From: Talpa occidentalis
Taxonomy: Eukaryota; Chordata; Mammalia; Eulipotyphla; Talpidae
Direction: 5' to 3'
Length of the DNA: 64,000 bases
NCBI RefSeq assembly: GCF_014898055.3
Contig: NW_023602073.1
Location: 20,011,784-20,075,783 of the forward strand
Position 1 is the first letter of the stretch. Each line of letters begins with the position of its first letter. The translations under genes were made by a program, and so were the position numbers. Of the stretch, positions 37,620-48,089 are shown piece after piece. Below the pieces are notes generated by a model. That model was not told the DNA's origin. It was given only the letters and a program-made list of their open reading frames with translations, and searched no databases.

Positions 37620-38632
37620 TTTGTTCATTCCTCTGTTGGTTTTGGCTTTAGGACTTCTTGTAGAATTTTTTGGAGTGGGGGTTTAGTTGTAATGAATTTC
37701 TGGAGTTTCTGTTTGTCTAAGAAGGTCCATATTCTTTTTTAATAGGGGAAGGAGAGCTTTGCAATGTACAGTATTTTTGTTCAGCATTTGCTGTGTTGAA
37801 GTTTGCTGAATATGTTACTCCATTCTCTTTTTGTCTATAGTGTTTCTTTGGAGAAGTCTGAAGTTAACCTGATTGTTTTTCCCTTATAAGTTATCTGTTC
37901 TTCCCCTTGCCAGTTTCATTACTTTTTCCTTGCCTTGGACTCTTGCAAGCTTTACTACTATGTGTCTTGCTATAGTTTTCTTTTCATTGTGATAATTGGG
38001 AGTTCTTCTCGCTTCTTGTATGTCTATATTCATCTCCTTTTTCATGCTTGGAAAGTTTTCTTCAATTATCTCCTTGAATAATTTCTCAGTTCCTTTGTCT
38101 GTCTCCTCACCTGGAGTGCCTGTAACTCTGATGTTTACTCTCTTCATGGACTCTGATAGTTGTCTAAGGGTGTCCTCCTACTTCTTCCTTTTCACTTCTC
38201 TCTCCTTTTCTCTTTTGGCTCTTTATTTCCGTATCTTTGAGAGTACTGATCTGTTCTTCCATTTCATTGATTCTGTTTTCATTGCTTTCCCAGAGTTCTT
38301 TATCTCCTCTATTATCTTTTTATCTCCTGCTTTTCTTTTCTTTCCTTTCTTAAGGTTCAATTTTGTTCTTCAGTTCTTTATTATTTGTCTCAGTTCATTT
38401 TTTTCCTTTTCATTTTCTTTCTGCTTTTTAATCATGATGATCATTAATTCTTTATCTGACAGGCCAAGAATTTCTTTCATTGTCATTGGAAGAGTTCTAG
38501 TGACTGTTTTTCTTTTTGTGGTGTGTTCTTTCCCTTCAGGCTTGCTTGGCTATTTATATTTTTTCCTTCTCCCTGTTGTTTGCTTTCTAATTAGTTCTAT
38601 GTGTTGGGACGTTGTGCCATTGGTGTTGGCGG
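37620..38632 (-). pseudogene. L1 ORF1 remnant
   Basis: The antisense open stretch 37884-38147 encodes the RRM-like core (IRVTGTPGEE) and IIEENFPSMKKEM, aligning with ORF1 of the L1 at 48090. The coiled-coil part lies at about 38150-38560 and the start codon complement at 38632-38630. Broken by indels. Confidence 0.85.
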
Positions 38633-38896
38633 ACATCTCTTTGGAGTGCTCCTTTCAGGGGTGTCAAAAACTCTTTACCAGACCAAGTCCAACACTGTTA
38701 TGCCAAAACTCCATCAGGGTATTGTTGCTGTGGCTGTGTTGCTGGGCATTGTCTCTTACAGTTCCTGCCCTCTGTATTTACTCAGTTCCAGCAGGGAATC
38801 AGCTAGTTGGTGATTTTGTTCTGGTCACTAGGTGGCTCCAGAGATCCATACTAGCTGAACTGTGTTTTTTCCCAGTGGTTCTCTGAGAAACGGAGG

Positions 38897-39162
38897 GGGG
38901 GCCCTGGTGGCACAGCAGGTTGAGTGCAGTGCTGTGAAGCTGTACACAGCCTCTGCAGTGCCGGTTCTATCCCCACCAGTCTCAGAGCAAACCACATGGT
39001 GAGGCAGACTGCTCCTTTCTCATCTGCTGCTCCCCTCAGCAGCATATTTTGTCAGTCTGCCTGTTCTGTTCCCCACTCTGTCTCTGGTGAATCCTCTCAC
39101 CCTCCTGCACATCTGGCCTGTACCCCAGTTCTTATATAAATAAAATAAATCTTTAAAAAAAA
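38897..39162 (+). repeat. tRNA-derived SINE, older type
   Basis: Sense copy inside the L1 5'UTR; GCCCTGGTGGCACAGCAGG head and an AATAAAATAAATCTTT tail. The target-site duplication AGAAACGG (38886 and 39163) is short. Confidence 0.88.
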
Positions 39163-40100
39163 AGAAACGGGGGATGGAGGGGAACATCTCAACACAGGGG
39201 CTCTTGTTCAAGCTGAGTGCTGTGTGATTCCCATGTACACCTGGTGCTGTGCCAACAGCTTTATGGACCCCACACCCTGAATTATGCTCTCTAAGTCTCA
39301 GTTCCAGGGCTATCAGGTCCAAAAAGCTGGCTGTCACCCTGTGCAGTGCCCACTGTCATGGTCTGTCCCATGCCCCAGATCCTGCACCTGGCTCTCAGTT
39401 CCAGAATGGGGTCTTGCTCCATGCCTTGTTTCCCTTCTTACCCCCTTTTGCCTGACCTACCCTCTCTCAGAGCCTGAGGGTGGATTTGGGATACCTGGTT
39501 TCCAACTATCAGAAAGTTGGTGATTTTGTTCTGGTCACTAGTTGGCTCCAGAGATCTTTTCTAGTATCCTTCCAGAACGGCATTTTTTCCCTTTTGGTCC
39601 CCAGGGAATAGAGTGGGGTTGGCATGGAGTGCTTCAAGGGTATGGAGTTACTGTGTCTGCCCTGTGCCCCGCCATCATGGGGGTCTCATGCCCCAAATTT
39701 TGTTCCCCAATTCTCAATTCTGAAGCCCTAAGATCTGGGATGTGGGCGATAGGCCAGTTCAGTAACCCCAGAAATGGTGCCTTTTGCACCCCTCTCCTGT
39801 GCCAGGGCACCTGGTTTTTGATTACTCAGTGAGGGTCATTCAGTGATGGTTCCTGTGTGTCTCCATGTGAATCTAGGCCAAGATCCACATATACTTTTCC
39901 TCAGAAGCTTTCCAGCTGGCCTTGGGCTATTTGTAGGTTTCTCCTCAGAGTCCTTATTTCCTCTAATGACACCTAGAGCAGTTTATTCACTTTGATGGCG
40001 ATTCCCACATGGTTTTCCACAGTTCCTGTTTGCAGGGTGTGGTGCCTACAGTAATTCCTTTCCACTCACTGTCCCACTTGTTTTTTTTTTTTTTTTTTTT

Positions 40101-40399
40101 TAATAGAGGCATGTTTTATTTATTTATTTATTTATTTGCTTGTTTGTTTATACATGCACTGGGTACAGTCAGAAGCGCGGGAGGGTGAGAGAATTCACCA
40201 GAGCCAGAGCGGGCAGCAGAGCAGACAGAAGGACCGAAGTACACTGCTGAGGGGAGCAGCGGGCGGCAGGAGAGGTCTGCGCGCCATGTGGGACTCTCCT
40301 CCGGTGGCCGGGGAGCAGCCGGGGATCGAACCGGCGCTGCAGAGGCTGCGGGCAGCTTCGCAACCCAGCGCTCAACCGCTGCGCCACCGGGGAGGCCCT
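40101..40399 (-). repeat. Young tRNA-derived SINE with extended tail
   Basis: Antisense copy with well-preserved CpGs. After the ATTTATTT repeat it carries an extra segment, AATAGAGGCATGTTTTATTT, seen elsewhere only in the SINE at 48265-48583. Flanked by T-runs on both sides, so the duplication is within a homopolymer. Confidence 0.9.
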
Positions 40400-40515
40400 G
40401 TTTTTTTTTTTTTTCCCCTCTCCTTTCTGTTGGTCAGACTGTGCTGGCTTTGTGGGTGGGAGAGGGTAGCAGGGTTCTCTCACAGAAATGTTCTTTCCAG
40501 TGATTCCATCTTCTC

Positions 40516-40521
40516 TTGTAG
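40516..40521 (+). promoter_or_regulatory. Splice acceptor before OR-D coding exon
   Basis: TTGTAG after CCATCTTCTC, aligned with the CAG acceptors of B, C and E. A second possible acceptor, TTCTTTCCAG, ends at 40500 and overlaps the right L1 target-site duplication. Confidence 0.5.
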
Positions 40522-40550
40522 GCATCATCACTGCGAATTTAAGAAGGATT

Positions 40551-41482
40551 ATGGCTAATTTCACCATGAGTGGGTTTATTCTGATGGGATTTTCTGTCAA
40601 GCCAGATCAGGAAATTATACTTGCTTCTCTGTTCTTAGTCTTATACATGATGGCTTTAACTGGCAATATCCTCATTATCACCACAATTTCCCTGGACAGT
40701 AGTCTCCAATCACCCATGTATTTCTTCCTGAAACAGCTGTCCTTTCTGGATCTGTGCTGCATTTCTGTAACTGTACCAAGGTCCATATTTAATTCTTTCA
40801 TGCACAGTGGCTACATTTCCCTTGGGGAATGCATAGTGCAGTGTTTTGCTTTCACTCTCTGTGCTTCCGCTGAGGTATCCATGCTCACGGTGATGTCTTA
40901 TGATCGCTACGTGGCCATATGCCTTCCACTGCACTACGAAATTATCATGGATGTCAGCAAATGTATCCATGGAGTCTTAGGCGTCTGGACCAGTGGGGTC
41001 ATTTCTGGAGTCATGCAAACAGCTGCCACTTTCTCCATTAACTTCTGTGCTTCCCACATTCACCAGTTCTTTTGTGACATCCCCAGCTCCTAAAACTCTC
41101 TTGTTCTAATGAATATATCAGCGATATTGGAGTCACTGCCTTCTTGTCTTTTATGTCCTTTCTTTGCATTGCCTTTATTGGACTGTCCTATGCACAGATA
41201 TTTTCTACTGTGCTGAGGATGCCATCTGCTGAGGGCAGAGCTAAAGCATTTTCTACTTGCATTCCCCACCTGGCTGTTGTTATTTTATTTATTTCAACCA
41301 GCGCATTTGAGTTTCTCAAGCCACCTTCTGACTCTCCAAGTGGACTGGACATTTTTCTCACTATTATGTACACAGTTGTGCCCCCAGCACTCAACCCAAT
41401 GATCTACAGTCTGAGAAATAAAGCCATAAAGGCAGCCCTAAGAAAGGTATTCCAAAGTAGAAATGCTGACCTCCCTTGTTGA
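40551..41482 (+). pseudogene. OR-D: olfactory receptor, OR14-like, one frameshift
   Basis: All parts of an odorant receptor are present: the MANFTMSGF start with NFT site, GN, PMYFFLKQLS, MSYDRYVAICLPL, KAFSTCIPHL and NPMIYSLRN. The only lesion is one missing C in the run at 41081-41084 (four Cs where B, C and A have five), within the FCDIPQLL stretch of the second extracellular loop; a TAA follows at 41091. Downstream the frame is open to the stop at 41480-41482. It shares the one-codon deletion (SHIHQ) with OR-A, its block-duplication partner. It could be a recent pseudogene, a segregating null allele or an assembly error. Confidence 0.88.
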
Positions 41483-41767
41483 CACATCTGTAAATTCTTG
41501 GTTGCAATTGAAGGTCAAAATATATTGGGAAAACTATTACCCTAAACAAATGAGACAAGCAAAAATTAAGTGAGCTTATATGAAAGAATCAAAACTGAGG
41601 ACGGAAACCCAAGTATAACCACCAGGTAGTTCTGGAAGAGCTGCCCAAATTTTGATTTCTCAATGAGGTTTATACACAATATACAGTGAAAACATGTCAA
41701 CAGTCAGGCAGGTGTCTGGTTAATGTATTCAGCTAATGTTTGTTGTGCATTGAGGAAAACAAGTGTA

Positions 41768-41885
41768 AACCTTGTGTCACCAAAACTCAATCCAGTGATC
41801 TATAGCCTGAGAAATCAAGCTCTAAAGACAGCACCAAGAAAGGTTTATCCACAGAAGAAAAGCCTATGTCTTTTGTTGAGGCACT
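41768..41885 (+). pseudogene. Relic of an OR 3' end downstream of OR-D
   Basis: Decayed copy of the last OR codons: CTCAATCCAGTGATCTATAG (LNPVIY), CTGAGAAATCAAGCT (LRNQA), then AGAAAGGTTTATCC and TTTTGTTGAGGCA. It matches the relic at 1205-1330, so it existed before the A/D block duplication. Confidence 0.8.
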
Positions 41886-43062
41886 GTTTTTAAATTTGGT
41901 TGGGAGACAAGTTGAAAATATATTGCAAAAACTCTTAGCTTAAGTCAATCAAGACAAGTGAAAATTAAGTGAGCTTATGAAAGAATAAAGACTGAAAACT
42001 GAAGCCTGAAATTATCACCAGAGATTTCTGGAAAGCTGCCTGAACCATATCTTCTGAAGAGGATTTCATATAATTTACACGGGAAACATTTTGTGATCTG
42101 AACAGGGGTCTGTATCCTGTATCAAGCCCTTATTGTCTATGCATTGAGGGAAACAGGGATGGTTGTTAAGATTCATCTTCTAGGAGCTGAGTGTTTTAGC
42201 CCTGCCATAAACATGAGGTCATGTTTCTTTGAAGTTACTGATTTTTCCAGAGGGAGCAGTTTCTAAATGCATTTTCACAAAGAATATTTTTCCCTGCCAC
42301 AGTTTATTCACTGCCAAGTCTAGCTGCCTCTTAATTCTTGATTTGTGCCCCTTAGGTTGGGTCAGGGAGAGGGAGGCCCATTTGAATGTTAGCTTTGGTT
42401 AACCAAACCAACTAAAATTTTGAAGCTTTTACAGAAATTAACATAAGAAGAGTTTTCATTTCAGAAACTTTTCATAGATGTGTTAAGTAACAAAAATACT
42501 CATAAATAACTTTTTAATAATTACCCTCTAAAATATAGTGGATTAAAATCTCACCCCACAAAAACAGCTGTGTAAAATTGTTGTCATTTTAAAGATTTAT
42601 CATAACCCCTTCAGGTACCATGTCTGTCAGGATGATGTAAACAGTAAAATAAGAGGTTCATTCCTCATTTTCCCTGAGTTACTGTGGAGTTGGGCTGTCA
42701 CATGTTCTCCATGGATTGGTGAGAACCCCCCAACTCTCAGCACCCCCTGGATACATGGTGCTCATCTAAGGCTCTATGAACCTCGCAGGCCCCCTTGAGC
42801 AATATGCTGTGGTCACTCTGCAAAAATCTCATTATGACATTTCTTTGTGTCTATTTGCAATGGGGTAATTTCCACTCACGTGGGAGGAATATTTTAATAA
42901 TACAAGAATCTTTGAGTGCCTTAATATACATGATTGTAATTGTTAAAAGGAAATACAAAGAAGAAATGGAAATATTACTCATTGTATCTTTTGCTAACAG
43001 AAAGTAGATATATTTGAAATGTATGTAAAAAGTGCATAATAAGTTTAATGTGTAGTGATAAG
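41886..43062. other. OR-D 3' flank, no gene
   Basis: Non-coding, alignable with 1331-2970 of the A unit, which has two SINEs that are missing here. Confidence 0.6.
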
Positions 43063-43075
43063 AATTAAAAAAATC

Positions 43076-43378
43076 TTTTTCTCTATGGCTTATTTCACTG
43101 AGCATGATCCCTTCTACCTCCATCCATTTTGCTGTGGATAGCATGAGTTTATCTTTTTTATTGCTGTGTAATATTCCATTGTGTGTATTGACCACATCTT
43201 GATTCAGTCATCTATTTGGGGGTACTTAGGTTGTTTCCATAGCTTCACCCATGATGGTACATGGGTGAATTTGTGGTGGAAATTTCATGGGGACTATAAC
43301 TGAGATGTGAAGCATACATGGTAAAAAAAATGAAAAACTGTCTAAAAATATAAAAAATAAATAAAATTATTAAAAAAT
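43076..43378 (+). mobile_element. Twin-primed (5'-inverted) L1 insertion
   Basis: The right part (about 43256-43378) is a sense L1 3'UTR end with an A-rich tail. The left part (43076-43255) is ORF2 C-terminal sequence in inverted orientation (TAATATTCCATTGTGTGTAT). Target-site duplication AATTAAAAAAATC (43063-43075) and AATTAAAAAATC (43379-43390). The equivalent site near 2970 is empty. Confidence 0.8.
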
Positions 43379-43390
43379 AATTAAAAAATC

Positions 43391-43799
43391 AATGAATGAT
43401 TAATCAGCACATAATACAAGGAAAGACAGAACTAGTGAAGTTTTTCCACCAATGAGCAAATGAGCAAAAACATCATGAGAAATATCTTTTGCTTTAAATA
43501 ATTAATTTTAAATTTACTTTTGCATAAAATTATTTTTGCACAAGGTATAAGTTGTGGTTCACTTTATACAAAATGATATTCAACAGAAAGTATCTTTAAT
43601 TGAAAATTATTTTCTTCAAAGAAATTTGGTGCCATTGATTGAAAAATATTGTTTGGTGATGAGTGTCACCTGTGTTATGTCAATGATGTTTGTTTGTGTT
43701 TGTGAGTCACTAATCTGTTCAATTGATGTGTGTGTTCATGGTTATAATATAAAACTCTGAATTATGGTAGTTTTCACCTTATTATATTATAAACTCTGT
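43391..43799. other. OR-D 3' flank, no gene
   Basis: AT-rich, alignable with 2980-3080 and 3650-4258; some sequence present in the A unit is missing here. Confidence 0.5.
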
Positions 43800-45611
43800 T
43801 TTTCAACTTCATTCTTCCAGATTTTCTAGGTTTTTCTATGTTCTTTGTATATTCATAAAAGCCTTAGATTCAGTTTTCTGATTCCAATACATACCTGCTG
43901 AGAGTTTGATTGGAATTACATTCAGTTTATAGATGTCTTCCAATCATGACCAGAATACTTTTTGCATTTATTTAAATGTTTAAAAATTCTCTTCTCCATG
44001 CTAGCTTTTTTTAAAGGATTTTTTTTAAGATTTATTTATTTATGCATACAGGGGCTGGGGTATATGTTAGAAATACTGGAGGGTGAGAGGACCCACCAGA
44101 GAGAAAGTGGGGAACAGAAAAGGCAGACTGACTGAAATACACTGCTGAGGGGAGCAGCGGGCAAGACAGAAGAGGTCTGCTGTGCCATGTGGGTTGCTCC
44201 CTGGCTGGCTGGGGATCAAACTTGTTCTACAGTGGCTGCAAACTGCTTCATAGTGTGGTGCTTAATCCCTTGCACTACTAGGGAGGCCCCATGATAGTTT
44301 TTAGTGTAATGACTTGGTACATTTTTTTAAATACATAACTCCATTTTTTAGTGGCAATAACATTGCATTTTAACATTAGGAAAGTTTCAAATATGCATCA
44401 TTAAAGTACATTAAGTTCACTAGCAAAGTTCAGATTCCTTCTCCAGACAACTAACACGTTATCTGATTTACCCACTCCTCTTCCCCTTTCTCTTCTGTTA
44501 ACCACTAATTAGTCCAAACGTTTGTTTTCATGTGATTTAGTTCATCTGCTTGTTTAGCTTCCCTATCTACCACATAGAGTGAAATCCTACTGTATTAGTC
44601 TTTCTGTGTGAGTATTTCACTAAGCATAACACCCTCAGGGCCACTCATGCTGTGGCAAATGGCAGGATTTTTACCATGGAACAATGAATAGTATTCCTTT
44701 GTGTATATAAGTCACATCTTTTTTAGCTAATTATCTGTCCCTGGACACTTAGGTTGCTTCTAGCTGTTGGCTATTGTTAATAGTACTGCAATAGCCATCG
44801 TGGCATGTTCAATTTAGTGATTTTGTATTTTTATGTATATGTCCAGAAATGGATTGACTGGAATTTCTCTGGTCAATTGATTTCTTTTTTTCTTTACTGA
44901 AGTAACCATGACTTTCAGGAGTGAATGTGTTTTAGTTGGAGAGGCTCACACCTCTTCAGATGTATGTTATCATCCAATAACCACCATCAAAGCACCCATA
45001 GTACTTTTCCCTGTACCTCTCTTTTTCCTATCTCTAGTTTCCTTTACCCTAGTAGCTTCAATTTGGCAATAATATTTCTAGGGTGTGTATTGATTTGTTT
45101 TCAAAAGTTCTTTTTTTTGGTTGTCTATTATCCATATGTTAGTGAAATCATCTGTTGTTTTTCTCCCTGCAATTAACTTAATATAATCCCTTCCATTTTC
45201 AGTCACCTTGTCTCAAACTGAAGAGTTCATTTTTATAGCTGAATAATACACCATTTTGTGTAGAGATAACATTGACTTAAAATACTGCTCTGTTTTTCCA
45301 TATTGCACTGCAGATAACATAGGAGTGCATATACCTTTGAATTAGTGATTTTGCCATCTCTGAGTAGATACTGGATCACATGGTAGATCTGTATGTAATA
45401 TTTGAGGAATCTGCAGTTTTTCCCATAAGGACAAGACCAGTCTTTATCCTCACCAACAGTCCAACAGTGTGCAAAGATTTCTTTTTCTATATGTCCTCAC
45501 AAAATTTTTTGTGTTTTTTTTTGTTGTTGTTGTTGGGGAAAAGGGCCATTCTTATTAGAGTGAGGTAGAATCTCACAGTAATGATTAACATTTCCCTGAT
45601 GATAAATGATG
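43800..45611 (-). repeat. Composite of antisense L1 3' fragments
   Basis: Paralog of 4259-5815, with the same order of L1 pieces, plus the SINE at 44011-44288. It resumes at 46550-46730 after the younger L1 inserted at 45612. Confidence 0.8.
44011..44288 (-). repeat. tRNA-derived SINE, older type
   Basis: Antisense copy; target-site duplication CCATGCTAGCTTTTT (43996) and CCATGATAGTTTTT (44289). The empty site in the A unit reads CCATGATAATTTTTAG at about 4468. Confidence 0.9.
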
Positions 45612-46549
45612 ATATATATATTTTTTTGGTTTAATATATTTTATTTTATATAATTCTTACATCATTTTTCATTTTTGCACAATGTATACATTTTCATTTT
45701 GGTTATATTCCCCATAAAATTGCACTCACCTTATTTTGACCCGAATCCCTCATCTCCTCCCCTTCACCCCCCTGTAGTGTGTCTCTGGTTTATAGTTGCT
45801 AGTTGATTTTGATTTTTCCTTTATTATAATTGGTCCTTTTCATGGTCCTTATTTAGGTTTTTCTAAAATTCCTGCTATGAGTGAGACCATCCGTATTTTT
45901 CTTTTTCTTTCTGGCTTATTTTGCTGAGCATGATCCCTTCCAGCTCCATCCATGTTGCTGCAAATTGCATGAGTTTATCTTTTTTGATTGCTGAGGAATA
46001 TTTCATTGTGTATATGTACCACATCTTCTTGATCCAGTTATCTATTTTTGGGCATTTGGGTTGTTTCCATAGCTTAGCTATTGTAAATAGTGCTGCTATA
46101 AACATAGGGGTGCAGGTGCCCTTTGGAATTAATGTTTCTGTGTCCTTTGGGCAAATACCTAGGAGGGAAATTGCTGGATCATATGGAATCTCTGTCTTCA
46201 GTAGGTTAAGGAATCTCTACACAGCTTTCCATAGTGGCTGGACCATTTTGCACTCCCACCAGCAGTGTAGGAGAATTCCTTTTTTCCACATCCTTGCCAA
46301 CATTTATTGTTGCTAGTTTTTTTTTTTTTTAATATGTTCCATTCTCACTGGTATAAGGTGGTATCTCATTGTAGTTTTAATTTGCATTTACCTGATTACA
46401 AGTGATGTTGAACATTTTTTTCATATGCCTGTTGGCCATTTGCATTTCCTCTTTGGAGGACTTTCTTTTTAGCTCTTCTGTCCATTTTTTTGACTGGTTT
46501 ATTTTCTTTTTTGTTGTTGTTGAGTCTCATTAGCTCTTTGTAGATTTTT
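45612..46549 (-). mobile_element. 5'-truncated antisense L1, younger
   Basis: Well-preserved L1 3'UTR (CATTTTTGCACAATGTATAC, GTGTGTCTCTGGTTTATAG) and ORF2 C-terminus (antisense open stretch 45875-46105 with [20 protein letters not shown]). Inserted into the older composite; the A copy is uninterrupted at about 5820. Confidence 0.85.
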
Positions 46550-46744
46550 GCATGCCTTTTGGTCATCTTTATATCTTCTTTGAGAAGTGTTATTCAGCTC
46601 TTGATCTGCCCATTTTTGATTGGGTAATTTCCTTTTTTATTGAATTGTATGAGTTCTTTGGAAATCATATATATGTTCTCCTTGTCAGATGTATAATTTG
46701 CAAATATTTTCTCCCATACTAATGGTGCATTTTGTTTTAATGAA

Positions 46745-47205
46745 GCAAGGAAGATAGAAAGAAACCAAGGAAAAAAGTCAGAAATCAACTCTCAAGATGG
46801 ATTGGAAATCATTATATATTAATGACAACTTAAAATGTCACTAAATTAAATTTAATCAAAATACAACTCTATATTGACACTCTATGCAAACAATTCTGTT
46901 ACTAAATAGATTGAAAACAAAACTAGCACCAAGGGAACAGATTTCTGATTAAGATGACGAGGTTGGGGAATCAATGACCAGCATGGTGATTATGGGTAAT
47001 AATACCTACTACATACCTGAAAGTTAATAGTAACAACAAATGTCCCATGACAAAAAGATATAGGAATTATGTAACATGCTAGATGTGTTAAGTAATACTA
47101 CACCAATTATCATTTGGATTATTTAAATTTTATCAAAATACAACTCAAACAAAGAAAAGGATTATCTTAAACTTACACTAATGTCAATTAGATGTCATAT
47201 ATGTC
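46745..47205. other. OR-D to OR-E spacer, no gene
   Basis: Paralog of 6001-6470; AT-rich and non-coding. Confidence 0.5.
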
Positions 47206-48089
47206 AATAAATTTTGAGTAAAAACAGGACCTACCTATTGGCTGTCTACAAGGTACTTTCTTCAGTTTTAGGAACTCTCAAATTGTCAAGCAAAAAGAAT
47301 GGAAATGATATTCCATGCAAATGGGAAACAAAAGACAACATGGATAATGATACTTGCATCATATGAAAGAGACATTAAGTGAAAACTTTAAGAGACAAAA
47401 TGCTTTTAGCATAATGATAAGGAGCTGAATTAATCAAGAGGTAGAAAGAGATATCAGCATAATTAAAGATGGCTTATATAACACAATTTCAAAAGTGGAT
47501 ACTTTACCCAGATAACAATCAGTAATGAAATATTGGGTTGAAGTACATTGTAGACCTAAGAAACATGTACAGAACTTTCCACCTAACAACGTGAGAATCC
47601 ACATTCTTCTCAAGTGTACAGGGAGTGTTCTTCAGGATAATGATATATTAGGTCATAAAACAAATATTAACATCTAGGAGTTGATAAAGATCATGTCAAA
47701 GTAGTTTCTCTGACCTCAATGGTATGAAATTAAAAATACACAACAGGAAGATAATGGAAAACATTAAAATCAGTGGAAAATAAACTACACGGCTCTCAAC
47801 AATCAAGGGCTAAAAGAAGAAATCAAGAGAGAAATTAAAATGAAAATGGACATGCAGCATACCAAAATTTATGGTGTTTAGTAAAAATAGTTCTAAGGAT
47901 AAATTTATATCTGTCTCAAACAAATATCCCAACTTTACAGGTCAGTGAACTAGACTAAGGAAAACAAAATAAGTTCAAATTTAGAAGAAATGAAATGAGC
48001 AGAATAAAAGAAATGAAACAGACACTAGAAAACCAGTAGAAATATCATTAAAGGTAAGAACAGGTTATTTGAAAAGAAAAGCAAAATTG
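47206..48089 (+). repeat. Old sense L1 remnant, left part
   Basis: Decayed ORF2 sequence (ATTAGGTCATAAAACAAATA near 47649; AACAGGTTATTTGAAAAG at 48060). It is split by the young L1 and continues at 54951-55200. The last bases are the left target-site duplication. Confidence 0.8.

Larger units (their letters stand above)
33115..40479 (-). mobile_element. Near-full-length antisense L1 beside OR-D
   Basis: L1 in reverse orientation: 3'UTR from about 33400, ORF2 remnant 33655-37571, ORF1 remnant to about 38632, and 5'UTR to 40479. Target-site duplications TCACAGAAATTTTCTT (33099-33114) and TCACAGAAATGTTCTT (40480-40495) bracket the whole, including an extra L1 3' end at 33115-33395. The 5' edge matches position about 48608 of the L1 at 48090, so roughly 200 bases of 5'UTR (not counting that copy's SINE) are missing. 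Two SINEs (38897-39162 and 40101-40399) and an inverted L1 3' end (35584-35885) are nested. Many frameshifts and stops; not mobile now. Confidence 0.88.

Noticed and set aside
37996..38886. Long sense open frame of 296 codons
   Set aside because: It is the antisense of L1 ORF1; the hydrophobic, F/S-rich translation is typical of such shadows.
40488..40550. Upstream in-frame extension of OR-D
   Set aside because: Overlaps the L1 target-site duplication and the acceptor; the shared start is 40551.
40136..40600. Open frames across the SINE at 40101
   Set aside because: CpG-rich SINE sequence is open by chance in several frames; the same frames recur in each young SINE.
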